In this document: one piece after another, positions 34,239-43,346 of the stretch
Numbering within the stretch: position 1 is the first letter of the stretch
Layout of the letters: each line of letters opens with the position of its first letter
Assembly: GCF_025717535.1 (NCBI RefSeq)
Contig: NZ_JAJIRO010000003.1
Span: 744,001 to 808,000, forward strand
DNA length: 64,000 nt
Origin: Paucibacter sp. Y2R2-4
GTDB taxonomy: Bacteria; Pseudomonadota; Gammaproteobacteria; Burkholderiales; Burkholderiaceae_C
Reading direction: 5' to 3'
Position numbers and translations under genes: made by a program
The notes under the pieces: generated by a model
Seen by the model: the letters and a program-made list of their open reading frames with translations, nothing else
Databases searched by the model: none
Told to the model about the DNA's origin: nothing

Positions 34239-35771
34239 ATGCGAGTAAAAAGAATAGCCATCATTGGCGGTGGAACTGCGGGTTGGCTGGCGGCGAATCA
34301 TCTGGCAGTGGAACTCCGTGCCGAGCAGGACGTCACGATCACAGTGATTGAATCCCCTGAGATTGGAATCATCGGGGTTGGAGAGGGGACGGTGCCCCAT
34401 ATCCGCAAGTCCTTGATGAAGTTTGGTATCTCAGAGGCGGACCTTCTAGCCTCCTGCGATACGACCTTTAAGGTCGGAATCAAGTTTGTAGATTGGATGG
34501 CGCCAAACGCTCTGGGGCATTCCAATTATTATTACCATCCATTCGCGAGCCCCTATCCCGCCGGCATCGACACCACGTCACTTTATTTGCAGCAAGCTCA
34601 GGCTATGGAGTTCGCGGCCGTTACCGAAGTGCCGGGACTGGCGGACGCGATGAAATCACCGAAAGAGATTGCTTCCGCCCCGTTTGAAGGCCCGGTTAAT
34701 TACGCCTATCACTTCAATGCGGTGAAGTTTGGCCAGCTATTGGCCAAGAATGCCAAAGAGAGATTAAGGGTTCAGCATCAACAGGCCACGGTGCTTGAGG
34801 CCTGCCTCAATGAGCAAGGGGAGGTCGACTATTTGCTGACTCAGGAGGGCGAAAAACTGTATTTCGACTTCTATGTCGATTGCAGTGGATTTCATTCCTT
34901 GCTGTTAGGTAAACGCTTACAAGTGCCTTTTGTCGATAAGTCGGATCAGATCTTGACGGATTCTGCTTTGGCGGTTCAGATCCCCACTGAGGCGGGCGCG
35001 GAAATACCACCTTACACCTTGGCCAAGGCGCACCAGGCAGGATGGCTTTGGGACATTCCCTTGACGAATCGGCGCGGAGTTGGCTTTGTCTATGCCAGCG
35101 CCCATATGACGGAAGCGCAGGCGCTGCAGGGTTTGGCGGCGCATGTCGGTGTGCCCGCTGACAGCCTCAGCCCGCGGAAAATCCCGATGAAAATTGGCTA
35201 CCGCGAAAAGTTTTGGTGCAAAAACGTCGTGGCGCTAGGCTTGGCCCAGGGTTTTGTGGAGCCCTTGGAAGCCACATCCATATTTGTGACGGATCTCGCC
35301 GCCGAACTATTCGCGCGCAACTTCTCGCTCGAGAAGGAGGGTATGTCGGCTGCTTCGGCCTATTGCAACAAAGTCGTGGCATACACCTGGGAGCGGGTGA
35401 TGGACTTTGTTCAACTGCATTACTGCATTTCAGATCGGCGCGATTCTGAGTTTTGGCGATTGAGCACCTTACAGCCTAAGTTGTCTGAGGTTCTTGCCGA
35501 GCGTCTTGCCATGTGGAAATTCAATGCGCCAAAGAAATCTGATTTTTTCAGTCGCTTCGATCTATTTGATGTGGAGAATTTTTTGTTTGTGCTTTACGGC
35601 ATGAAGTACAAGACGCTTGAAAAGGGCATGACCGGCGCCGAGTTGCAGGTCTTCAAGCAAGAACTCCAAAACGTCAAGAACCTAGAGAAATCTCTCTCTC
35701 AGAAATTGATGGGGCATCGCGAATGGCTTGACGGCTTTAAATCGGCTTACCAGAGTATGCAGCGAGCCTGA
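34239..35771 (+). CDS. Flavin-dependent tryptophan halogenase-family protein
   Basis: A 510-residue FAD halogenase-fold protein. The FAD motif IIGGGTAGWLAA (GxGxxG type) is at residues 8-19, the family's WxWxIP motif appears as WLWDIP (Trp269, Trp271), Lys78 in TTFKVGIKF matches the catalytic Lys of PrnA/RebH, and GFVEPLEATSIF holds the conserved Glu region. Such enzymes need FADH2 from a reductase, not seen here. Members in TonB-receptor loci are numerous but their substrates are largely unknown; free tryptophan is not assured. It is followed after 39 bases by the DUF6445-like gene. The gene is visibly AT-richer than the nag genes, suggesting transfer. Confidence 0.88.
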   Translation: MRVKRIAIIGGGTAGWLAANHLAVELRAEQDVTITVIESPEIGIIGVGEGTVPHIRKSLMKFGISEADLLASCDTTFKVGIKFVDWMAPNALGHSNYYYHPFASPYPAGIDTTSLYLQQAQAMEFAAVTEVPGLADAMKSPKEIASAPFEGPVNYAYHFNAVKFGQLLAKNAKERLRVQHQQATVLEACLNEQGEVDYLLTQEGEKLYFDFYVDCSGFHSLLLGKRLQVPFVDKSDQILTDSALAVQIPTEAGAEIPPYTLAKAHQAGWLWDIPLTNRRGVGFVYASAHMTEAQALQGLAAHVGVPADSLSPRKIPMKIGYREKFWCKNVVALGLAQGFVEPLEATSIFVTDLAAELFARNFSLEKEGMSAASAYCNKVVAYTWERVMDFVQLHYCISDRRDSEFWRLSTLQPKLSEVLAERLAMWKFNAPKKSDFFSRFDLFDVENFLFVLYGMKYKTLEKGMTGAELQVFKQELQNVKNLEKSLSQKLMGHREWLDGFKSAYQSMQRA

Positions 35772-35810
35772 CTTTGCGCAGCAATCGACTGATTTCCAAA
35801 AGGTAATTTC

Positions 35811-36518
35811 ATGAGTTCCGCTATCTCTCTTCGTATGCCGCCAGACATACAGTCGGTTCAGGTCGGTGAACATCAGGTCGTTTTCATTGATGATTTCTTG
35901 ACCGATCCCGATTTAATGCTTGAGGCTGCGAGTCAAAGCCAATTCCTGCCGTGCCCAGGTTTTGATCAGAAAAAGGGCTACCCGGGAGTTCGGGCAAGGG
36001 CGCCAGCTGAGTATTCCGCGACGCTGGTCGAGCTCTTGGATCCTTTGATCAAAGTGAATTTTCAAGTGCCGGAGCATCTCTCGCCAAACAAGAGCGCTTG
36101 TGAGTTCTCTCTGACCACGGTGGCGCCGGATGTTTTGGGTGCAATGCAAAGAACCCCGCATTTCGACTCCAGCTCAGCGCACCATATGGCAGTACTTTTG
36201 TACTTGTGCGGGCCGGAGCATGGCGGCACAGGTTTTTATAGACACGCGGCGACTGGGATCCAGAAGATTACGCCAGAGAATTTGTCGCGTTATTCAGATG
36301 TGTATTACGAAGAACTGCGGCGCCAGCCGCCCAAACCGAGGTACTTCGATGACTCAGATGAGCACTTTACTTTTCTCGGCATGATGCCCGCCCGCTTCAA
36401 TCGCTTGGTGGTCTATCCAGGAAGTTTGCTGCACAGCGCATGCATCAATCCTGGTATTGGTATTTGTGATGATCCTCGCCGAGGACGATTAACGGTCAAT
36501 ACCTTTTTCGACTATTGA
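35811..36518 (+). CDS. DUF6445-like protein, candidate Fe(II)/2OG dioxygenase
   Basis: A 235-residue cytoplasmic protein preceded by AAAAGG. I recall it as DUF6445. It shows the pattern of the double-stranded beta-helix dioxygenases: HxD as His117-Phe-Asp119 (TPHFDSSSAHHMAVLLYL), a distal His208 (PGSLLHSACI) and Arg226 (RGRLTVNTFF) that could hold 2-oxoglutarate. An early Asp-rich FIDDFLTDPDLML is typical of related prolyl-hydroxylase-like proteins. It is co-directional with the halogenase gene and ends before a bidirectional terminator. The oxygenase call is inference from the residue pattern. Confidence 0.7.
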   Translation: MSSAISLRMPPDIQSVQVGEHQVVFIDDFLTDPDLMLEAASQSQFLPCPGFDQKKGYPGVRARAPAEYSATLVELLDPLIKVNFQVPEHLSPNKSACEFSLTTVAPDVLGAMQRTPHFDSSSAHHMAVLLYLCGPEHGGTGFYRHAATGIQKITPENLSRYSDVYYEELRRQPPKPRYFDDSDEHFTFLGMMPARFNRLVVYPGSLLHSACINPGIGICDDPRRGRLTVNTFFDY

Positions 36519-36532
36519 TTTTTACGACCCAT

Positions 36533-36562
36533 AAAAAAAGCCCGGCAGTTGCCGGGCTTTTT
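36533..36562. terminator. Bidirectional intrinsic terminator
   Basis: A stem GCCCGGCA (36540-36547) with loop GT and TGCCGGGC (36550-36557) is flanked by seven As on the left and five Ts on the right. It serves the plus-strand halogenase/DUF6445 pair and the minus-strand TonB receptor, whose stop is 23 bases away. Confidence 0.88.
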
Positions 36563-36584
36563 ACTGTCAGAGGTTTAAACCTGA

Positions 36585-39236
36585 TCAGAACTTGGCGCTG
36601 AGGCCGAGGCGGTAAGTCGTTTCACCCATGAAGGACCAGGCGGGATAGCCTTCCTTCAAAGAAGAACGCAGGGTGGTGCTGGCACCGGCGGCGCCGTACT
36701 GGATGTCATCCTTCTTCAGCAGGTTGGTGGCGTCGAAGCTGACACGCAGCTTGTCGTTCACGTTCCAGCCCAAGCTCAGATCCAGCGAACCGAAGGCGTC
36801 GTGCATGCGGTTGCTGTAGTAGCCGGTTTCACGAACCATGTACTTCGAGCGCCAGTTGTAGGCCAAGCGAGCCGAGTAGGTCGAATCTTCCCAGTAGCCG
36901 ACCAAGTTCGCATTGTGCTTGGACGACAAAGTGAACAGATTCAACTCGTCTTGGTAGCTCTTGCCTGGGGCCGAAGCGTCGGTGTAGGTGTAGTTCACCG
37001 AGGTACCGAAGCCATTGCCAAAGCCGTGGTTGATCTGAGCTTCAATGCCGTTGATCTTGCCGCCACCAGCGTTTTTGTAGGTGTTGATCGTCCAGTTGTC
37101 CTTGCCGGTGTCTGGGCTGACCAAACCGATTTGCTGGTTGACCAGTGTGTCGGTGGTGATGAAGTTGTCGATCTTCTTGTAGAAGTAAGTCACTGCGACC
37201 AGGTTGCCACGGCCGTAGTAGTACTCCAGGCCCAAGTCGAACTGGTTCGACTTCATCGGCTTCAGTGCAACATTGCCGAAGGTCACGGTCTCATTGCCTG
37301 GCAATGTGTCATTCCAGCCAGCAGTGGAACCACCGATGAACATATTGTCGTAGTTCGGACGGGTGATGGCCTTCGAAGCGGCTGCGCGCAGCTTCATTTC
37401 CTTGCTCAGGTCATAGACCAGGTTCAAGCTTGGCAGCCAGTCGCCGTAAGACGCCTCGGTGTTCTTCTTGGTGGTGCTCCAGCCACGGTTGGCTTCCACC
37501 ACGGCCGTCAGGTCGGTCTTGCCGTCGTAGAAGTAGGAGGATGCCTTGGCGTCAGTGTGGATGTAACGCAGACCGAAGTTACCGTGCAACTGGTCTTTCT
37601 CGAAGTCGAACATGCCGTACAGGGCGGTGTTCTTCTCTTCCAGTTCACCGTAGCCACCGCGCGACTCGACCCAGTCCTTCACATTGGCCTTGGCCAGGTT
37701 GAACATGGCGGACAGATTCGGCTTCGGAACGCTCCAGCCGGGGGTGCCAACAGCCATCGAACCATTGAACAGGCTCGAAGTCGGAGCTGTCACAGGGGTT
37801 GTCACGAAAGTCGGACGGTACTCAGTCTTGGTGAAGGTGTGCGTTGTGGCGCGAGCACCGGTCTTGAATGAGGTCAGCACGCCCCAGTCCAGATCAACCG
37901 TGGCATCCAACTGAAGGAAGTTCTCTTTGTCCTTGTTGGGGCCGCGAGCGGTCGCCCAAGTCTCAGGACCGGAATCCTTCGGCAGGCTCGACAGAGGCAC
38001 GCTCATGTCCTTGCTCGGGGTCATGACGATTTGCTTGCCGGTGGCGTCAGTTGTACCTTGCCACTTGGGCATCAGCGGCGCATTACCCCAGCCGACGTAG
38101 CTGTAGTTGCTGGTCAAGGAAGTGCCGCCGTCAGCCTTGGTGGTGCCGGCCACGGCGTCCAGCTTGAAGTTGTCGCCCTTGAAGGAACCGTTCAGCACCA
38201 GGCTGTCCGAGCTCATGGTCGCGTCACGCGCCCAGGTCTGCATGAAGGTGCTGGATTCGTTCGAGGCGTCCAGCTTGGTCTTCAGGCACAAGAGGCCCTT
38301 TGTCGGGTTAGGCAAAGTGCAAGCGCCAGTCGGGGCATAGGCCTTGCCCGGATCTTCCAGCGTGAAAGCGTAGTGCGTGGTGTTGCCGGCAGGTGCCTTG
38401 TATTCCAGGCGGGTGTAGTTCAAGCCCAGTTCCAGGCCCGCGGTGGGGCGAGCTTGCAGGGTCACATTGACAGCAGAGCGCTGCTTTTCTTGGAAGAAGG
38501 TGCCCGGCACCACGTCGCCAGACCAACGGCCGTCGGCCTCGATACCGCGACGAATGTAATCACCCTTTTCGATTGCGCCGGCAACCAAAACACCGAACTT
38601 CTTCTGCGAATCGCGCCAGCTGTACAGCGCCGAGCCTTCCTTGTTCAGGTCGGTGCTGACGGTGCCCTTGCCCAGCTTGAGGCCGACAAAAGCCGTGTTG
38701 GGCGCCAGATCGAGAGGCTTGCGTGTCTTGACGATCACGGTACCGCCGATGCCGCCTTCAGTGATGTCGGCTTGCGAAGTCTTGTAGACCTCCATGCCGC
38801 CAATCAGTTCGGAGGGCAGCAAAGAGTAGTTGAACGAGCGGTCAATCGCTTTTTGGTCATACCAGCCGGTCGAGGCCATCGATTGGCCATTCAGCGTGGT
38901 GTAGGTCATTTGCGGGTCTGTGCCGCGGATGGACACCGAAGCGCCGACGCCGAAGTCACGGCCCACCGACACGCCAGGGATACGGCCGAGGGCTTGGCCC
39001 ACGTCGGCGTCAGGCAGCTTGCCCACGTCTTCGGCCGAAACGGCGTCAACGACGGCGTTGGCATTCTTCTTGATGTTCACTGCCGATTGCAGCGACGCAC
39101 GAATACCAGTCACGACCACTTGCTCCAGCTGAGCAGTGTCTTGCTTGGTCTCGGCCTGCTGGGCCTGGGCCGCCAGCGAGACGCTCAGCAGCGTCAGGGC
39201 GACGGCAGCTGCGATAGGGCTCTGTTTGACCTTCAT
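36585..39236 (-). CDS. TonB-dependent receptor
   Basis: An 883-residue outer-membrane receptor from the ATG at 39236 (GAGGAAGAG just upstream); longer in-frame extension has no signal. The signal peptide ends SLAAQAQ, the TonB box region reads LEQVVVTGIRASL, and the plug contains VVDAVSAEDVGKLPDADVG, ALGRIPGVSV and SIRGTDPQM. The barrel ends TTYRLGLSAKF. The pattern VVTGIRASLQ...AVSAEDVGKLPD is common to receptors for plant or chitin-type sugars in Caulobacter, Xanthomonas and Alteromonas. No SusD partner exists here. With the halogenase and DUF6445-like genes it makes a locus type common near such receptors. The ligand may be amino-sugar oligomers given the nag operon, but this is inference. 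Confidence 0.92.
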   Translation of the reverse strand: MKVKQSPIAAAVALTLLSVSLAAQAQQAETKQDTAQLEQVVVTGIRASLQSAVNIKKNANAVVDAVSAEDVGKLPDADVGQALGRIPGVSVGRDFGVGASVSIRGTDPQMTYTTLNGQSMASTGWYDQKAIDRSFNYSLLPSELIGGMEVYKTSQADITEGGIGGTVIVKTRKPLDLAPNTAFVGLKLGKGTVSTDLNKEGSALYSWRDSQKKFGVLVAGAIEKGDYIRRGIEADGRWSGDVVPGTFFQEKQRSAVNVTLQARPTAGLELGLNYTRLEYKAPAGNTTHYAFTLEDPGKAYAPTGACTLPNPTKGLLCLKTKLDASNESSTFMQTWARDATMSSDSLVLNGSFKGDNFKLDAVAGTTKADGGTSLTSNYSYVGWGNAPLMPKWQGTTDATGKQIVMTPSKDMSVPLSSLPKDSGPETWATARGPNKDKENFLQLDATVDLDWGVLTSFKTGARATTHTFTKTEYRPTFVTTPVTAPTSSLFNGSMAVGTPGWSVPKPNLSAMFNLAKANVKDWVESRGGYGELEEKNTALYGMFDFEKDQLHGNFGLRYIHTDAKASSYFYDGKTDLTAVVEANRGWSTTKKNTEASYGDWLPSLNLVYDLSKEMKLRAAASKAITRPNYDNMFIGGSTAGWNDTLPGNETVTFGNVALKPMKSNQFDLGLEYYYGRGNLVAVTYFYKKIDNFITTDTLVNQQIGLVSPDTGKDNWTINTYKNAGGGKINGIEAQINHGFGNGFGTSVNYTYTDASAPGKSYQDELNLFTLSSKHNANLVGYWEDSTYSARLAYNWRSKYMVRETGYYSNRMHDAFGSLDLSLGWNVNDKLRVSFDATNLLKKDDIQYGAAGASTTLRSSLKEGYPAWSFMGETTYRLGLSAKF

Positions 39237-39741
39237 TTCTCTTCCTCGATTTGGCCAAGATTTTCGGACTCGGCCTGTTAGCACGTGGAACCTAAACCAT
39301 ACCAATTGATGGACCATTTGGTAGGTGCTCGGTGCCGCCAATGACGTATCAATGCAACCAATGCCATGCCACTATACGATTCACTAGTGCCACTTTGCTA
39401 CCACTTTTCTTTGCGTGTTTTCCCTTGTTGTCGTGGCGCCGCCACCATGACTTTTGGGCTTGTCTTGACGAAATGTTTCAGCTTGGTTACGGGTTTATCC
39501 GGGGAGGGGTGTTGAATTTGCCCCTGTTTTGTGGGGTGTGGCGCGACTTGTGGGCTTGACCTTGTGCTTTTGGGTTGACCGAGTTACGGGGTGCTTCAGC
39601 TTGCCTGCCTGTTGCGTGGTGAGGTTGCCAAGCGGGTGGGGTCTGCCGTTGGAGTGCGGGCATATTGGGTTGCGGGTGGCCGGGTGAGCTCGGGTGCGGG
39701 GCTTGAAAATCGGCCTCTGCAGAAGAATTTCAAAAAATTGC
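39237..39741 (-). promoter_or_regulatory. Upstream region of the TonB receptor
   Basis: This gap of about 500 bases is T/G-rich on the plus strand and contains no convincing gene. At 39300-39323 is an imperfect 24-base dyad (TACCAA ... TTGGTA outer arms with an inner ATGG-CCAT core), 64 bases before the receptor ATG, which could be an operator. I found no clear -35/-10 pair for the receptor, and nothing else in 39420-39740. Confidence 0.4.
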
Positions 39742-39770
39742 TTGGGCTCGCAAAAATGCTGTGCTATAGT
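39742..39770 (+). promoter_or_regulatory. Promoter of the tRNA-tuf operon
   Basis: TTGGGC (39742-39747), 17 bases, TATAGT (39765-39770) with TGC before the -10 (extended -10). The expected start is about 8 bases before tRNA-Tyr. It should drive the three tRNAs and tuf. Confidence 0.7.
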
Positions 39771-39784
39771 TGCGGGCTTGCCTC

Positions 39785-39870
39785 GGAGGGGTGGCCGAGT
39801 GGTTAAAGGCAGCAGACTGTAAATCTGCCCGCTAACGCGTACGCTGGTTCGAATCCAGCCTCCTCCACCA
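39785..39870 (+). tRNA. tRNA-Tyr (GTA)
   Basis: An 86-base class II tRNA with acceptor GGAGGGG pairing with CTCCTCC, anticodon loop CTGTAAA giving GTA, a long variable arm (CCCGCTAACGCG region), T-loop GGTTCGAATCC and an encoded CCA end. Confidence 0.95.
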
Positions 39871-39951
39871 AGGCAAACACTTTTCGTGATTCGAGTCGTC
39901 GGTAAAAGCCGGCGACTCGATCCCTCGGAAGTGGAGAGGTAAGGCTCCCGG

Positions 39952-40025
39952 GCGGGAGTAGTTCAATGGTAGAACTCCAGCCTTCCAAGCTGATCACGCG
40001 GGTTCGATTCCCGTCTCCCGCTCCA
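39952..40025 (+). tRNA. tRNA-Gly (TCC)
   Basis: A 74-base tRNA, acceptor GCGGGAG/CTCCCGC, anticodon loop CTTCCAA giving TCC, T-arm GCGGGTTCGATTCCCGT and encoded CCA. Confidence 0.95.
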
Positions 40026-40091
40026 GTTGGTTGGTATTTAGTCGTCGATACCGGTTTGTTGTTTTGTTTGAGTCTGCAAACCCGTGTCGAT

Positions 40092-40166
<75 letters not shown>

Positions 40167-40224
40167 CCTATTTTCTCTGAGTGTTTTTCTTCTGATCTGA
40201 TCAGGTCCTCGCAGGAGCGCAGAA

Positions 40225-41415
40225 ATGGCAAAGAGCAAGTTTGAACGCACCAAGCCGCACGTCAATGTCGGCACCATCGGTCACGTGGACCATGGCAAGA
40301 CCACCCTGACGGCTGCGATCGCAACCGTGCTGTCGAAGAAGTTCGGCGGCGAGGCCAAGGCCTATGACCAGATCGACGCGGCGCCTGAAGAAAAGGCTCG
40401 CGGCATCACGATCAACACCGCTCACGTCGAGTACGAAACCGCTGGCCGTCACTACGCCCACGTGGACTGCCCCGGCCACGCTGACTATGTGAAGAACATG
40501 ATCACCGGCGCCGCTCAGATGGACGGCGCTATTCTGGTGTGCTCGGCCGCTGACGGCCCAATGCCCCAGACTCGCGAGCACATCCTGTTGGCTCGTCAGG
40601 TCGGCGTGAAGTACATCATCGTCTTCCTGAACAAGTGCGACATGGTGGATGACGCTGAGTTGCTGGAACTGGTCGAAATGGAAGTGCGCGAGCTGCTGTC
40701 CAAGTACGACTTCCCTGGCGACGATACCCCCATCATCAAGGGTTCGGCCAAGCTGGCTCTGGAAGGCGACACGGGCGATCTGGGCGAACAAGCCATCTTC
40801 CGTTTGGCCGACGCGCTGGACAGCTACATCCCTACGCCTGAGCGCGCCATGGACGGTGCTTTCTTGCTGCCGGTGGAAGACGTGTTCTCGATCTCGGGTC
40901 GCGGCACTGTGGTGACCGGTCGTATCGAGCGCGGCATCATCAAGGTCGGTGAAGAAATCGAAATCGTGGGTATCCGCGACGTTCAGAAGACCACCGTCAC
41001 TGGCGTGGAAATGTTCCGCAAGCTGCTGGACCAAGGTCAAGCAGGCGACAACGTAGGCATCTTGCTGCGCGGCACCAAGCGTGAAGACGTCGAGCGCGGC
41101 CAAGTGCTGAGCAAGCCCGGTTCGATCAAGCCACACACTCACTTCACGGCTGAGGTGTATGTGCTGTCGAAGGAAGAAGGCGGCCGTCACACTCCGTTCT
41201 TCAACAACTACCGTCCTCAGTTCTACTTCCGTACCACGGACGTGACTGGCGCTGTTGAGCTGCCGGCCGACAAGGAAATGGTCATGCCTGGCGACAACGT
41301 CGGCATCACCGTGAAGCTGATCGCTCCGATCGCCATGGAAACCGGTCTGCGCTTCGCGATCCGCGAAGGTGGCCGTACCGTCGGTTCGGGCGTGGTTGCA
41401 ACTATCATTGCCTAA
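40225..41415 (+). CDS. tuf: Elongation factor Tu, first copy
   Basis: A 396-residue GTPase that brings aminoacyl-tRNA to the ribosome. The G1 loop [10 protein letters not shown]2 [14 protein letters not shown]3 DCPGHADY and G4 NKCDMVDD are all present, followed by the two beta-barrel domains. It is preceded by AGGAGCGCAGAA. It encodes the same protein as the copy at 58382-59572; by eye the two genes differ at only about eight synonymous positions, mostly at the ends, which points to gene conversion. It lies between tRNA-Thr and tRNA-Trp. Confidence 0.98.
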   Translation: MAKSKFERTKPHVNVGTIGHVDHGKTTLTAAIATVLSKKFGGEAKAYDQIDAAPEEKARGITINTAHVEYETAGRHYAHVDCPGHADYVKNMITGAAQMDGAILVCSAADGPMPQTREHILLARQVGVKYIIVFLNKCDMVDDAELLELVEMEVRELLSKYDFPGDDTPIIKGSAKLALEGDTGDLGEQAIFRLADALDSYIPTPERAMDGAFLLPVEDVFSISGRGTVVTGRIERGIIKVGEEIEIVGIRDVQKTTVTGVEMFRKLLDQGQAGDNVGILLRGTKREDVERGQVLSKPGSIKPHTHFTAEVYVLSKEEGGRHTPFFNNYRPQFYFRTTDVTGAVELPADKEMVMPGDNVGITVKLIAPIAMETGLRFAIREGGRTVGSGVVATIIA

Positions 41416-41429
41416 ATATTTGACGCCAC

Positions 41430-41505
41430 AGGGGCGTAGCTCAATTGGCAGAGCGTCGGTCTCCAAAACCGAAGGTCGGGGGTTCGAGACCCTCCGCCCC
41501 TGCCA
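41430..41505 (+). tRNA. tRNA-Trp (CCA)
   Basis: A 76-base tRNA, acceptor AGGGGCG/CGCCCCT, anticodon loop CTCCAAA giving CCA, T-arm GGGGGTTCGAGACCCTC and encoded CCA. Between tuf and secE, the common arrangement. Confidence 0.96.
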
Positions 41506-41656
41506 GTAGCCGCTGATCACGGTTGCTGGGACAAGGCAAGAAAGCAATCGGCCCGCGGGAGTTCATCCCGGCGGGCTTTGCTGCTGATGGGTGCGGTCAA
41601 ATATCCGCCGAAAATACTGAATGCCCGCGCTGATGGCCGGGCATGGAAAAGAATCA

Positions 41657-42040
41657 ATGTCCAATTCTCAAGTTGAAACGGTAACAACCAGCGCAGACAA
41701 GGCGAAGTTGGCTGGCGCGGTCGTGCTGTTGGCTGCGGGCCTGGTGGCGTATTACGCGCTGGCCAAGCAGGGTCCAATCGCTCAGTGGGCGGCTTTGTTG
41801 GTCTTGTTGGCGGCGGCCGTGGCTGCGTTTTTCACCTCTGAAGCGGGCAAGTCCTTGATCGCTTACGGTCGAGATTCGGTCCGTGAAGTGCGCAAGGTCG
41901 TGTGGCCGACGCACAAAGAGGCGCGCCAAATGACCGGCTATGTGTTTGCCTTCGTGGTGGTCATGGCGCTGTTTCTGTGGTTGACCGATAAGACGCTGGA
42001 ATGGGTCTTGTACGACCTGGTCTTGGGCTGGAAGCGCTGA
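41657..42040 (+). CDS. secE: Preprotein translocase subunit SecE
   Basis: A 127-residue inner-membrane protein with three hydrophobic helices, as in the longer proteobacterial SecE, and the conserved cytoplasmic segment SVREVRKVVWPTHKEARQMT before the last helix. It clamps SecY in the Sec channel. The ATG at 41657 gives the usual N-terminus; upstream in-frame codons have no support. nusG follows after 43 bases, the standard pair. Confidence 0.94.
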   Translation: MSNSQVETVTTSADKAKLAGAVVLLAAGLVAYYALAKQGPIAQWAALLVLLAAAVAAFFTSEAGKSLIAYGRDSVREVRKVVWPTHKEARQMTGYVFAFVVVMALFLWLTDKTLEWVLYDLVLGWKR

Positions 42041-42083
42041 TCGCTTTGTGCTGTTCGCGTTTTAGAAGCGTTGAAGGATTGCA

Positions 42084-42674
42084 ATGACTGAAGAATTGGC
42101 AAACGTCGTGACCGAAGCTGCTGCGGCAGCACCGGTGGGACTTCCGAAGCGCTGGTACGTTGTGCATGCCTACTCGGGCATGGAAAAGGCGGTTGAGCGC
42201 AATCTGCGTGAGCGCATTGATCGCGCTGGCATGCAAGACAAATTCGGCCGCATCTTGGTGCCGACCGAAGAAGTGGTTGAGTTGAAGAACGGCAAGAAGG
42301 CCGTGACCGAGCGCCGTTTCTTCCCGGGCTATGTGCTGGTTGAAATGGTCATGGAAGATGACACCTGGCACTTGGTCAAGCACACCTCCAAGGTGACGGG
42401 ATTTGTGGGTGGCGCGAAGAATCGCCCGGCTCCGATTTCGGAAGCCGAAGTGATGAAGATCGTCAACCAGATGCAGGAAGGCATCGAGAAGCCGCGGCCC
42501 AAGGTCGAGTGGATGGTTGGTGAGATCGTGCGTGTCAAGGAAGGTCCGTTCACGGATTTCAACGGCGCCATCGAAGTTGTCAACTACGACAAGTCCAAGG
42601 TCAGCGTTTCCGTCACAATTTTCGGTCGTGCCACGCCCGTGGAGTTGGACTTCGCGCAGGTTGAAAAAGTCTGA
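42084..42674 (+). CDS. nusG: Transcription termination/antitermination protein NusG
   Basis: A 196-residue factor. The NGN domain is clear ([56 protein letters not shown]) and the C-terminal KOW domain carries [42 protein letters not shown]. It binds RNA polymerase and couples it to Rho or to ribosomal S10. Both length and order with secE are normal. Confidence 0.97.
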   Translation: MTEELANVVTEAAAAAPVGLPKRWYVVHAYSGMEKAVERNLRERIDRAGMQDKFGRILVPTEEVVELKNGKKAVTERRFFPGYVLVEMVMEDDTWHLVKHTSKVTGFVGGAKNRPAPISEAEVMKIVNQMQEGIEKPRPKVEWMVGEIVRVKEGPFTDFNGAIEVVNYDKSKVSVSVTIFGRATPVELDFAQVEKV

Positions 42675-42826
42675 CGAACAATGTTCGTTTGACTTTCCGA
42701 CAAGAGGCCGAGAGGCCTCGAAGTCAAAAGGTCATCAAGAATCAAGAGCCTGACAGGGCTCGCCACAGTTGCAAGACTTTGGCCTCCTGTCCGTAGTCAG
42801 TTCACGACGAGATGTGAACAAGAGGA

Positions 42827-42861
42827 GCAAGGGTACGAGGTGTAAACCTCTAGCCCCTTGC
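42827..42861 (+). promoter_or_regulatory. Candidate L1-binding leader structure before rplK
   Basis: GCAAGGG (42827-42833) pairs with CCCTTGC (42855-42861), and inside it GAGGT/ACCTC pairs around a GTAA loop, leaving a small asymmetric internal loop (TAC/TAGC). Two short helices around such a loop resemble the L1 binding site that controls rplK-rplA. A second hairpin, GTTCAC/GTGAAC, lies just upstream. Seen by eye in the 239-base nusG-rplK gap. Confidence 0.45.
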
Positions 42862-42913
42862 GCTAGCACTCAAGGACGATGGCGAGGCCGCCGTTGTTCT
42901 GTAAGGAGAAATT

Positions 42914-43345
42914 ATGGCCAAGAAAATTGTCGGCTTTATCAAGCTGCAAGTAGCGGCAGGTAAGGCTAATCCCTCGCCTCCAGTGGGTCCTGCGCTGGGT
43001 CAGCGCGGCCTGAACATCATGGAATTCTGCAAGGCGTTCAATGCGCAAACGCAGGGTCATGAGCCAGGCATGAAGCTGCCGGTGGTGATTACCGCCTACG
43101 CAGACAAGAGTTTCACCTTCGTCATCAAGTCGGCCCCCGCGACCGCCCTGATCAAGAAGTTGGCCAAGATCGACAAGGGTTCTTCCAAGGCTCATCTGGA
43201 AAAGGTCGGCAAGCTGACCCGCGCCCAGTTGGAAGAAATCGCCAAGATCAAGACCAAGGACCTGACTGCTGCCGATATGGACGCAGCGGTTCGTACGATT
43301 GCTGGTTCCGCTCGCTCGATGGGCGTGCTGGTGGAGGGTGTCTGA
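42914..43345 (+). CDS. rplK: 50S ribosomal protein L11
   Basis: A 143-residue protein with the usual start [44 protein letters not shown] and the C-terminal RNA-binding part ending [22 protein letters not shown]. It binds the 23S GTPase centre and is the trimethylation target of PrmA in relatives. AAGGAG lies upstream. rplA follows after 1 base. Confidence 0.98.
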   Translation: MAKKIVGFIKLQVAAGKANPSPPVGPALGQRGLNIMEFCKAFNAQTQGHEPGMKLPVVITAYADKSFTFVIKSAPATALIKKLAKIDKGSSKAHLEKVGKLTRAQLEEIAKIKTKDLTAADMDAAVRTIAGSARSMGVLVEGV

Positions 43346-43346
43346 G

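Noticed and set aside
16655-36518. Link between the trp operon and the tryptophan halogenase
   Set aside because: They are about 14 kb or more apart, with the nag operon between them; nothing in the sequence ties them beyond the shared name.
39371-39741. A short plus-strand frame (39332-39559) in the G/T-rich gap before the tRNAs
   Set aside because: Cys-rich start without SD, no family match, and composition unlike neighbouring genes.
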